Source of the DNA: CAXMST01 sp035267205
GTDB taxonomy: Bacteria; Actinomycetota; Thermoleophilia; Solirubrobacterales; 70-9
Reading direction: 5' to 3'
NCBI GenBank assembly: GCA_035267205.1
Contig: DATFLZ010000216.1
Location: forward strand, 1-11,180
Length of the DNA stretch: 11,180 nt
Shown here one piece after another: positions 5,778 through 11,180 of this stretch (positions are counted from its first letter, which is position 1; every line of letters starts with the position of its first letter). The translations under genes and the position numbers were made by a program. The notes beneath the pieces were generated by a model, which saw only the letters and a program-made list of their open reading frames with translations, ran no database searches and was not told the origin of the DNA.

Positions 5778-7055
5778 GTGAGCGCCCCCGGGCCGGGCAG
5801 GCGCTCGCTCACGATCGCCTCGATGGGGACGATCGTCGAGTGGTACGACTTCGGCCTCTATCTCTATCTCGCCCCGGTCTACGCGCGGATCTTCTTCAGC
5901 GGGGACCAGGAATCCGGCCTGCTCTTCACCTTCGGCGTGTTCGCGATCGCCTACCTCGCCAGGCCGGTCGGGGCGCTGGTCTTCGGGCGCTACGGAGACC
6001 GTTCCGGGCGGCGCAACGCGCTGGTGCTCTCGGCGGCGATCATCGGAGTCGCGCTGGCCGGGAATGCCGCGATCCCGACCGAGAGCGCGATCGGCGTCCT
6101 CGCCCCGATCCTGCTATTGGTCAGCCGGCTCGTCGCCGGCTTCGCGATCGGAGCCGAGTACTCGGGCATCCTCTCCTATCTGCTGGAGAGCTCCTCGGCG
6201 CGGCGCCGGGGCCTGGTCACGAGCCTCGCCCCGGCGATGAGTGGTGTCGGCACGCTGCTCGCGGTCGGGATCACGGCGCTGGTGGCGACGCTGGTCACAC
6301 CGGCCGAGCTCGATGACTGGGGCTGGCGGATACCGGTCGCGCTGGGCGCCGTCCTGGCCTTCGCCTTGCTGCTGGCGCGGCGCGGGCTCGAGCCCTCCCC
6401 CGAGTTCGAGCGGATGAAGGAGGAGGGCGAGGTCGTGGAGAGCCCGGTCCGCGAGGCGCTCTCGAGCGCCCGCTTCGGGCTGGTTTACGCGTTCGTGATC
6501 TCGGCGGTCGGCTCGGTGGCCTACTACCTCAACATCTCCTACGTTCCGAGCTTCCTCGACAGCATCGGCAACGTCACGCACGCCGAGTCGCTGCGCTGGG
6601 GGACGATCGCGGCGGCCGCGGTGATCGGTGTCTCGCTGCTAGCGGGCCTGGCCGCGGATCGCTGGGGTCGCAAGCCCGTGCTCTGGGCACTGGTCGCCAC
6701 CCTCGTGCTCACCACCGGGCCCCTCTTCGCGTTTCTGGGTGCGAGCAGCGGCGCGATCGCCTTCACGGCGGTGCTCGTGCTCGCGGTTCCCGCCGGAGCG
6801 TGGAGCGCTGTGAACGCCGTCTCGATCCCCGAGCAGCTCCCGAGCCGCGTCCGGTTCACCGGGCTGGCCCTGGGCTACAACACGGCGGTCGCGATCTTCG
6901 GCGGCCTGGCGCCGCTGGCGGCGACCGCGCTGTATCAGGCGACCGGGCTCGACTGGGCGCCGGCGCTCCTGGTGATCGTCACCGCGCTCGTCTCGATCCT
7001 CGTGCTCCGGCGCTCGCGGGAGACCGCCGGGGTCGAGCTCTCCGAGCTCGGCTGA
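5778..7055 (+). CDS. MFS transporter, metabolite:H+ symporter (MHS/ProP-ShiA-KgtP) family
   Basis: A 12-helix major facilitator. The MHS signature GTIVEWYDFGLYLYLAP follows shortly after the N-terminus. Motif A in the helix 2-3 loop reads GRYGDRSGRRNAL, helix 4-5 has RLVAGFAIGAEYSG, then WGWRIP, and the second half repeats motif A as GLAADRWGRKPVL. MHS members import organic acids, shikimate, osmolytes or similar solutes with protons; the substrate is not readable here. I prefer GTG 5778 (425 aa), with AGGAG nine bases upstream. ATG 5751 would add nine residues (MRDQQESGT) but lacks an SD, and a small CG-rich hairpin (5737-5749) abuts it. It is the last gene of the probable carotenoid oxygenase operon, so the substrate or product of that enzyme, or a co-metabolite, is a reasonable but unproven cargo. 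It converges on the M3 peptidase gene, leaving 15 bases between stops. Confidence 0.88.
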   Translation: MSAPGPGRRSLTIASMGTIVEWYDFGLYLYLAPVYARIFFSGDQESGLLFTFGVFAIAYLARPVGALVFGRYGDRSGRRNALVLSAAIIGVALAGNAAIPTESAIGVLAPILLLVSRLVAGFAIGAEYSGILSYLLESSSARRRGLVTSLAPAMSGVGTLLAVGITALVATLVTPAELDDWGWRIPVALGAVLAFALLLARRGLEPSPEFERMKEEGEVVESPVREALSSARFGLVYAFVISAVGSVAYYLNISYVPSFLDSIGNVTHAESLRWGTIAAAAVIGVSLLAGLAADRWGRKPVLWALVATLVLTTGPLFAFLGASSGAIAFTAVLVLAVPAGAWSAVNAVSIPEQLPSRVRFTGLALGYNTAVAIFGGLAPLAATALYQATGLDWAPALLVIVTALVSILVLRRSRETAGVELSELG

Positions 7056-7073
7056 CGCCCAAGGGGAGCGTCA
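7053..7073. terminator. Short hairpin formed by the two convergent stop codons
   Basis: TGACGC (7053-7058) and GCGTCA (7068-7073) are perfect complements around a 9-base loop (CCAAGGGGA). The left arm begins with the TGA of the transporter and the right arm ends with the reverse complement of the peptidase TGA. It could act in both directions, but there is no T-run and the stem has only six pairs. Confidence 0.35.
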
Positions 7074-8897
7074 GGACCGCTCGGCCAGAACCGCCTCGGC
7101 CGCGCTCTCGGCCGCGTCCAGCTGCTCGGCGACGAGATCGAGGCCGCGGTCCCAGAACCCCGGATCACGGAGATCGACCCCGACGAGCTCGCCGAGGTCC
7201 TCGGGCGAGCGGGAGCCGCCGGCGCTGAGCATCTCCAGGTAGCCGGGAACGATCTCGTCGCCGCGCTCCTCGTAGGTGCGGTAGACGCTGAGCGCCAGCA
7301 ACTGGCCGTAGGCGTATGCGTACACGTATCCCGGCGACCCGATGAAGTGAGGCACGTAGCTCCACCAGCAACGGTAGTTGTCGGTCAGCTCGACGGAGTC
7401 GCCGAGCAGCTCCGACTGCGTCTCGATCCACAGCTCACCGAAGCGATCAACGCTGAGCTCACCCTCCTCGCGGCGAGAGGTGTGGACGCGGTCCTCGAAC
7501 TGATTCATCGCGATCTGGCGGAAGACGGTGGCGATCTGTCCCTCGATCGCCTCGGCGAGCAGTCCGAGCCGCGCGCCGGCGTCCTCCGTCTCGCCCAGGA
7601 GCCTGCCGAAGACGAGCTCCTCCGCGAAGACCGACGCGGTCTCGGCGACGGTCAGCGGCGTCGACTGGTGAAAGATCCCCTGGTCGCGGGCCAGGTACTG
7701 ATGGATGCCGTGTCCGAGCTCATGGGCGAGCGTGGTCACGTCCCGCCGCCGGTTCGTCCAGTTGAGCATCACGTAGGGATGGACGCTGGGCACGGTGGAG
7801 GCACTGAAGGCACCCCCGCGCTTCGACTCCCTGGGGGGCGCGTCGATCCAGCTCTCGGTCAGAAAGCGGTTCGCGACGTCGCGCATCTGTCCGGAGACCG
7901 AGCCGAAAGTGTCCAGCACGATCTCGCGGCCGTCCTCCCAGCCGATCTCGGTGTCGTCGGCCCCGACAACCGCCATCCGGTCGTAGTCGGCGAGCCGGTC
8001 GATGCCGAGCAGCTTGGCCTTGGTCCGGTACCAGCGGCGCGGGAGCTCGTATCTGGCCTTGACGGCCTCGACCAGCGCCTGAACCGATTCGTCCGAGGCC
8101 TCGTTGGAGAGGTTGCGGGTCGCGAGCCAGTGGGGGTAGCTGCGGAGCCGGTCCTTGATCGACTTCTCCTGGAGCAGGGTGTTGAAGACATAGGCCCGGG
8201 TGCGGAGCCCCGGCTCGAGCGCCGTCGTGACCGCCTGCGCCGTACCGCGACGCACATCGCGATCAGGGTTGAAGAGGTTGGAGAGCGCCTCGTCGAGAGT
8301 CGTCGGCTCCTCCGCGCTCGGCAGCTCGACCTCGATCGCCGAGGTGAGCTCGTCGAAGAGCCGGCTCCAGGCCCCGGCGCCGGTCACCGAGAGCTCGGAG
8401 ACGATGCGCTCCTCCGGGGCTGACAGCAGGTGCGGCCGGTAGCGGCGCTCGAGCCGCAGGTGGTGGCGGCAGAACTCGAGCCCATCGGTGGCGAGCAGCT
8501 CCTCGGCTCGGTCGTCGTCGATCGCGACCCACTCCAGCTCGAAGAACAGCAGCTGGGTCTGGATCGCCGTCGCTCGCTCCGAGCCCGACTGGAGCAGGGC
8601 GCCGATCTCGGGGTCGGCCGTGTCGGCGGCGAAGCTCAGATGGGCGTAGTTGAGCGCCCGGCCGACCAGGTCACTGATCCCGGCGAGCTCCTCCATCGCC
8701 GCCCGCAGCCCGTCGCCGTCGAGCTCCGCGACGCGGCCCTCATGCTCGGTGGCGAACCGCTCGGCGTGGCGCTGGGCCTCGCTGAGCAGGGCATCGACCG
8801 ACTCGGCCGGCGTTCTCGGCCCCGTGCCGGCGACGCCCGCCGCCTCGAGGTCGAGGAGATGGTCCAGGTCCCATGTGATCTCGGTCTCGGTGCCCAC
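7071..8897 (-). CDS. pepF: M3-family oligoendopeptidase (PepF/M3B type zinc metallopeptidase)
   Basis: A cytoplasmic zinc peptidase of about 608 aa, the normal size for the family, predicted to cleave short peptides. From the upstream GTG 8942 (623-residue numbering), the zinc site is HELGH (H407, E408, H411), with third ligand E434 in TVAETASVFAEELVF. The family C-terminal substrate region SYVPHFIGSPGYVYAYAYG lies at about 528-546. The N-terminus reads ITWDLDHLL, as usual for M3B enzymes. I prefer GTG 8897 because it lies seven bases after TAGCTT, a TANNNT -10, giving a leaderless start that keeps the conserved N-terminus. GTG 8942 would add 15 low-complexity Ala/Ser/Pro residues. The stop is 15 bases from that of the convergent transporter. 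The gene follows csbD on the same strand with roughly 115 bases between stop and preferred start. The gene symbol is a family-level call. Confidence 0.9.
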   Translation of the reverse strand: MGTETEITWDLDHLLDLEAAGVAGTGPRTPAESVDALLSEAQRHAERFATEHEGRVAELDGDGLRAAMEELAGISDLVGRALNYAHLSFAADTADPEIGALLQSGSERATAIQTQLLFFELEWVAIDDDRAEELLATDGLEFCRHHLRLERRYRPHLLSAPEERIVSELSVTGAGAWSRLFDELTSAIEVELPSAEEPTTLDEALSNLFNPDRDVRRGTAQAVTTALEPGLRTRAYVFNTLLQEKSIKDRLRSYPHWLATRNLSNEASDESVQALVEAVKARYELPRRWYRTKAKLLGIDRLADYDRMAVVGADDTEIGWEDGREIVLDTFGSVSGQMRDVANRFLTESWIDAPPRESKRGGAFSASTVPSVHPYVMLNWTNRRRDVTTLAHELGHGIHQYLARDQGIFHQSTPLTVAETASVFAEELVFGRLLGETEDAGARLGLLAEAIEGQIATVFRQIAMNQFEDRVHTSRREEGELSVDRFGELWIETQSELLGDSVELTDNYRCWWSYVPHFIGSPGYVYAYAYGQLLALSVYRTYEERGDEIVPGYLEMLSAGGSRSPEDLGELVGVDLRDPGFWDRGLDLVAEQLDAAESAAEAVLAERS

Positions 8898-8910
8898 GGC
8901 GCCCAAGCTA
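8895..8910 (-). promoter_or_regulatory. Candidate leaderless promoter of the M3 peptidase gene
   Basis: On the minus strand TAGCTT (8910-8905) is followed by seven bases (GGGCGCC) and GTG 8897-8895. The geometry is identical to that before the carotenoid oxygenase. No SD precedes this GTG and no clear -35 is seen. Confidence 0.4.
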
Positions 8911-9011
8911 GCGGACGCCGGTGCCGGGCTCGGGGACGCCACGCGGCCTCGGCCCGCACTGGGCCTCGGCCTCGTCCATGAACCCGACCCTCGACCCCCG
9001 GCTGCGGCGGG

Positions 9012-9236
9012 CTACGAACTGTCGTCGGAGCTCAGCGCGTCCTTCGCCTTGTCGGCCGCGTCGCCGACGCCCTCGCCGGCCTTGTCGGCCGCGTCGCCGA
9101 CCTTCTGACGGATGTCGCCGGTCGCCTCGTCGACCTTGCCCTCACGGTGCAGTTCGTCGTCGCCGGTTGCGTCCCCGGCGGCCTGCTTGGCCTTGCCCTT
9201 GGCTTCGTCGACCTTGCCCTTCGTGTCCTCAGACAT
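9012..9236 (-). CDS. CsbD-like general stress protein
   Basis: A 74-aa, highly charged, Ala/Asp/Lys-rich protein of the CsbD family, small hydrophilic proteins induced by general stress in many bacteria (SigB-dependent in Bacillus subtilis; molecular role unknown). Family signatures are GKVDEAKGKAKQAAGDATGD (7-26) and the second GKVDEATGDIRQKVGDAADK (33-52). GKVDEA occurs twice (7-12 and 33-38) and VGDAADKA twice (46-53 and 57-64), so the protein is built of helical repeats. No Cys or Trp is present, and it is probably largely disordered or helical in the cytoplasm. The ATG has a perfect AAGGAGGA SD. A GGGTAT element about 60 bases upstream suggests control by a SigB/SigF-type factor, and such a sigma gene lies 870 bases away. 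Confidence 0.9.
   Translation of the reverse strand: MSEDTKGKVDEAKGKAKQAAGDATGDDELHREGKVDEATGDIRQKVGDAADKAGEGVGDAADKAKDALSSDDSS
9046..9101. repeat. 23-bp perfect direct repeat within the CsbD-like gene
   Basis: Two identical 23-base copies, 9046-9068 and 9079-9101, spaced 33 bases (11 codons), encode the two VGDAADKA units. Identity extends to third codon positions, suggesting a recent in-frame duplication or conversion. Confidence 0.8.
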
Positions 9237-9296
9237 GTGATTCCTCCTTGAGCTATCTGCGATGGAAGGCCCGTACGGTGACGGGCTGGTCTCTCA

Positions 9297-9320
9297 ATAC
9301 CCGGGTTCGCTGGATCACAC
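9297..9320 (-). promoter_or_regulatory. Candidate SigB/SigF-type promoter of the CsbD-like gene
   Basis: On the minus strand GGGTAT (9302-9297) exactly matches the -10 of SigB/SigF-type sigma factors. Fourteen bases upstream is GTGT (9320-9317), a 3-of-4 match to the GTTT -35 core. The predicted start near 9290 gives a leader of about 50 bases ending in a strong SD. Confidence 0.45.
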
Positions 9321-9350
9321 ACATCGGAACAGTGCGAGAATCACACAGCG

Positions 9351-9959
9351 ATGACCGACGAACGCCACAAGGTGCTGCTGGCCAACCAGGACAAGGACGA
9401 GCTCGCCGAACTCGCGGACCTCGTCCGGGAGGCGGGCCACGAGGTCACCGATCTGGCGATCTCCGTCGGTGAGGCCGGGGACGCGATCATCGAGAATAAG
9501 CCGACGATGGCGATGATCCTGATCGAGGAGGATGAGGAGCACGCGCTCGACCTGATGGCCGAGATCAACAGCTTCGCCGGGATTCCGCTCGTGATCCTCG
9601 CGCGGGACATCAGCGACAGATCGCTGCGGGAGGCGGCCGATCAGTCGCTCGAGGTCCTCCACATGCCGGGCTCGCCCGAGACCGTCGGACAGGTCATCGA
9701 TCTCGCCGCGAAACGATTCCAGGATCGGGTCGGGCTCGAGCGGCGGCTCGGCGAGATGGACGGAGTGCTCGAGCGACGGTCGACGATCGAGCAGGCCAAG
9801 GGGATCCTGATGGAGCGTCACGGGATCGATTCCGTCGCCGCCTTCAACCTGATTCGCGAGCACGCCCGCGCGAATCAGCTGCGCGTCGCGGATGTCGCGG
9901 CGTCGGTGGTGACGGCTCGCGAGCTGCTCTCGGCCGGCCCGGCCACCGAGCCCGTCTGA
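9351..9959 (+). CDS. ANTAR-domain regulator with degenerate receiver domain
   Basis: A 202-aa protein with the layout of AmiR/NasR-type antitermination regulators. Residues about 6-122 form a receiver-like domain (KVLLANQDKDELAELADLV at its start). Residues about 125-142 form a coiled-coil linker (LERRLGEMDGVLERR). Residues about 140-190 form the ANTAR RNA-binding domain, with STIEQAKGILMERHGID and AFNLIREHARANQLRVADVA. ANTAR proteins bind paired hairpins in nascent RNA and block termination, usually when the receiver is phosphorylated. Aligned to a typical ANTAR receiver, the phospho-acceptor Asp position is Leu57 (followed by Ile-Glu-Glu-Asp), the conserved Thr is Ala84 and the conserved Lys is Met105. 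The receiver therefore appears unable to be phosphorylated. No histidine kinase is adjacent. The SD is weak (GAGAA about 11 bases before the ATG). It is divergent from csbD and upstream of the sigma gene. Confidence 0.88.
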   Translation: MTDERHKVLLANQDKDELAELADLVREAGHEVTDLAISVGEAGDAIIENKPTMAMILIEEDEEHALDLMAEINSFAGIPLVILARDISDRSLREAADQSLEVLHMPGSPETVGQVIDLAAKRFQDRVGLERRLGEMDGVLERRSTIEQAKGILMERHGIDSVAAFNLIREHARANQLRVADVAASVVTARELLSAGPATEPV

Positions 9960-9968
9960 GTCGCGTGC

Positions 9969-9986
9969 GCGGGCGCCGCTGCCCGC
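9969..9986 (+). terminator. GC-rich hairpin after the ANTAR gene
   Basis: GCGGGC (9969-9974) and GCCCGC (9981-9986) pair perfectly around the six-base loop GCCGCT, ten bases after the ANTAR stop. There is no T-run. It is probably a weak terminator or processing hairpin separating the regulator from the sigma gene. Confidence 0.4.
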
Positions 9987-10104
9987 TGATAGAGTCACTT
10001 ACGGCGTTGCCCTAGAAACCCGGCGCGCCCATCGGGCTCTCCACACCCCCGGAGCTCATCAGTCCTGCGACGCAATCCCGCGTTGCGATTTCGGAAGGAC
10101 GGCG

Positions 10105-10884
10105 ATGAGATCCAGCCAGGTTCAGCGACGGTTGCGCAGCGATCGGTCGAAGGGGGCGCAGCGCGCGCTGCTCGCGGATGCGCGAGACGGCGACGCCGAG
10201 GCGTTGGAGGAGGCGGTGGAGAGGTTCAGGCCGATGGTGGTCAGGATCGCCCGCCGGCTCCACGGTCGTGGCGGCTCCGAGGAGCTGGAAGACCTCATCC
10301 AGGTCGGGTTGATCGGCCTGCTCGAGGCGATCGCACGCTTCGACCCCGATCGTGGATCCTTTCCCTCCTACGCGTCGGCCACCGTCTCGGGAACGATCAA
10401 GCGGCACTTCCGCGACCGGAGCTGGAAGCTGCGGATCCCGCGCAGCCTGCATGACGCGGCCAACCTCGTCACGTCGCGGAGGCTCGAGCTCGAGGGCCGC
10501 TTCGGGAGGCCTCCGAGCGAGGAGGAGCTCTCGATTGCGACCGGCCTGTCGGTCGAGCGGGTGCGCGATGCTGAGCAGCTGCTCCGCAGCGCGCACCCGG
10601 CGTCGCTGCAGTCGACGGTCGGCGAGCAGTCGCTGGAGCTCGGGGAAGTGCTGGGCGCCGAGGATCCGGAGCTCGACCGGGCCGAGAGCCGCGAGCTGCT
10701 GGCCTACCTCAGCAACAACCTCGAGGATCCCGAGCGGGAGCTACTCGCTCGGCGGTTCGGGCTCGAGCAGACCCAGGTTGAGATCGCCGAGCGCCTCGGC
10801 GGCTCGCAGATGCGAATCTCGCGTCGGCTCCGGATCGTCCTGACCAAGCTCCGCCGGCGCGCCGGGGTGGCCCGAGCGGACTGA
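10105..10884 (+). CDS. RNA polymerase sigma factor, SigB/SigF/SigG family (group 3)
   Basis: A 259-aa sigma factor of normal length for the family. Region 2 (about residues 36-106) contains the core-binding and -10-binding motifs EDLIQVGLIGLLEAIARFDP and FPSYASATVSGTIKRHFRDR. IPRSLHD (111-117) follows, as in SigB/F/G factors. Region 3 (about 118-170) includes GRPPSEEELSIATGLSVERV. Region 4 (about 193-250) ends with the helix-turn-helix QTQVEIAERLGGSQMRISRR, close to the family form QxxIAERLGxSQMxVSR. The ATG has GGAAGGA seven bases upstream. Such factors usually control stress or sporulation-like regulons and are often held by anti-sigma factors; no anti-sigma or anti-anti-sigma gene is seen here. 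About 145 bases separate it from the ANTAR gene, with a hairpin between, so they are probably separate transcripts. Confidence 0.92.
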   Translation: MRSSQVQRRLRSDRSKGAQRALLADARDGDAEALEEAVERFRPMVVRIARRLHGRGGSEELEDLIQVGLIGLLEAIARFDPDRGSFPSYASATVSGTIKRHFRDRSWKLRIPRSLHDAANLVTSRRLELEGRFGRPPSEEELSIATGLSVERVRDAEQLLRSAHPASLQSTVGEQSLELGEVLGAEDPELDRAESRELLAYLSNNLEDPERELLARRFGLEQTQVEIAERLGGSQMRISRRLRIVLTKLRRRAGVARAD

Positions 10885-10920
10885 ACGCGCCTACCCGGAG
10901 GCCCGCGCCACGGTCACCGA

Positions 10921-11180
10921 TCAGCGACGCGCGGCGCGCCGCGCGAGCGCGCCAAAGCCGATCGCCATCGCCAGATTCGCGAGCCCGGCGATGTACAGGC
11001 CGGCTTTGGCGCCGGGGCGGCTGACGGCCGGGGACTGGGCCCAGAGGGCGTCCGTGCCGATCTCGGTCGCCCGCAGCCAGGCGAGCGCCCACCAGTCCGC
11101 ATCGGCGCCGCGGATGGCCGCGGTCGTATGCGCGGCGGCAAACGTGAGCCAGATCGGGCCGCAGCGCCGGAACAGGTGCT
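10921..11180 (-). CDS. C-terminal part of a membrane protein of unknown function
   Basis: The reading frame is open from the window edge to TGA 10923-10921, giving the last 85 residues; the N-terminus lies outside. Two hydrophobic segments are visible, around GPIWLTFAAAHTTAAI and GLYIAGLANLAMAIGFGALA, separated by a Trp/Asp-containing loop (DADWWALAWLRATEIGTDAL, then WAQSPAVSRPGAKA). The tail is Arg-rich (RRAARR), consistent with a cytoplasmic end. This frame is preferred over the two overlapping alternatives on the same strand because those are Arg/Pro-rich shadows. I do not recognise the family, although the DWW...LRATEIGTD...SPAxxRPGA pattern looks like a conserved one. It is convergent with the sigma factor gene, with 36 bases between stops. 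Confidence 0.65.
   Translation of the reverse strand, partial: HLFRRCGPIWLTFAAAHTTAAIRGADADWWALAWLRATEIGTDALWAQSPAVSRPGAKAGLYIAGLANLAMAIGFGALARRAARR

Noticed and set aside
7347..8423. 358-aa plus-strand ORF inside the M3 peptidase gene
   Set aside because: It is antisense to a clear zinc peptidase; its composition is Arg/Leu/Gly-rich with no domain.
9969..9986. Hexaloop hairpin as an ANTAR target RNA
   Set aside because: The loop GCCGCT has G at position 4 but G instead of the needed A at position 1, and no second matching hairpin lies nearby.
10709..11141. Two minus-strand ORFs (10709-11092 and 10914-11141)
   Set aside because: Both are Arg/Pro/Ser-rich frames overlapping the sigma gene or the hydrophobic frame that ends at 10921; the latter has membrane segments and is the likely real gene.
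1..11180. CRISPR arrays, tRNA or rRNA genes, insertion sequences, phage or defence genes
   Set aside because: I found no regularly spaced repeats, transposase or integrase motifs, or tRNA-like cloverleaf segments; G+C and codon use appear uniform.

Overview
The window is G+C-rich DNA, about two thirds G+C by eye, with actinobacterial-style genes. It most resembles Thermoleophilia/Solirubrobacterales. The reasons are a membrane-anchored protein with the N-terminus SPALVVAVIALIAALAGTA, a pattern recurrent in that class, together with a RodZ-like protein, an ANTAR regulator, a SigB/F/G-type sigma factor and a CsbD protein. The taxonomic call is an inference. I see no rRNA, tRNA, CRISPR array, transposase or integrase, so this looks like ordinary chromosome.

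Layout. 1-417 (-): C-terminally cut, membrane-anchored Lys-rich protein with a good promoter at 491-518. 652-957 (+): small unknown protein. 974-1939 (-): a two-gene unit, made of a 19-codon small ORF whose stop overlaps the Shine-Dalgarno (SD) of a SnoaL-like protein carrying a duplicated actinobacterial helical motif. 2092-2775 (+): four-helix membrane protein. 2764-3015 (-): apparent C-terminal remnant of a GAP/SfLAP-type membrane protein. 3084-3929 (+): RodZ-like anchored HTH protein. 3964-7055 (+): probable operon of carotenoid oxygenase, 97-aa unknown protein and MHS-family major facilitator. 7071-8897 (-): M3 oligoendopeptidase, convergent with the transporter and separated from it by a hairpin built from the two stop codons. 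9012-9236 (-): CsbD-like stress protein with a SigB-like promoter candidate. 9351-9959 (+): ANTAR regulator with a degenerate receiver domain. 10105-10884 (+): SigB/F/G-type sigma factor. 10921-11180 (-): C-terminal part of an unknown membrane protein.

How the genes may work together. The carotenoid oxygenase group suggests cleavage of a carotenoid or stilbene-like compound, with possible transport of an organic acid or related metabolite; the substrate cannot be read from sequence. The right side has a general-stress flavour: csbD-like gene, ANTAR regulator and alternative sigma factor. The GGGTAT element before csbD would fit control by a sigma factor of the encoded type.

No clearly new multi-gene system is visible. 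The observations most worth checking are the small ORF coupled to the SnoaL protein, the duplicated LPxY...YERxxxxR module fused to SnoaL, the phosphorylation-dead receiver of the ANTAR protein, and two apparent leaderless promoters with identical TANNNT-N7-start geometry. No gene-free stretch exceeds 300 bases once the remnant at 2764-3015 is counted.
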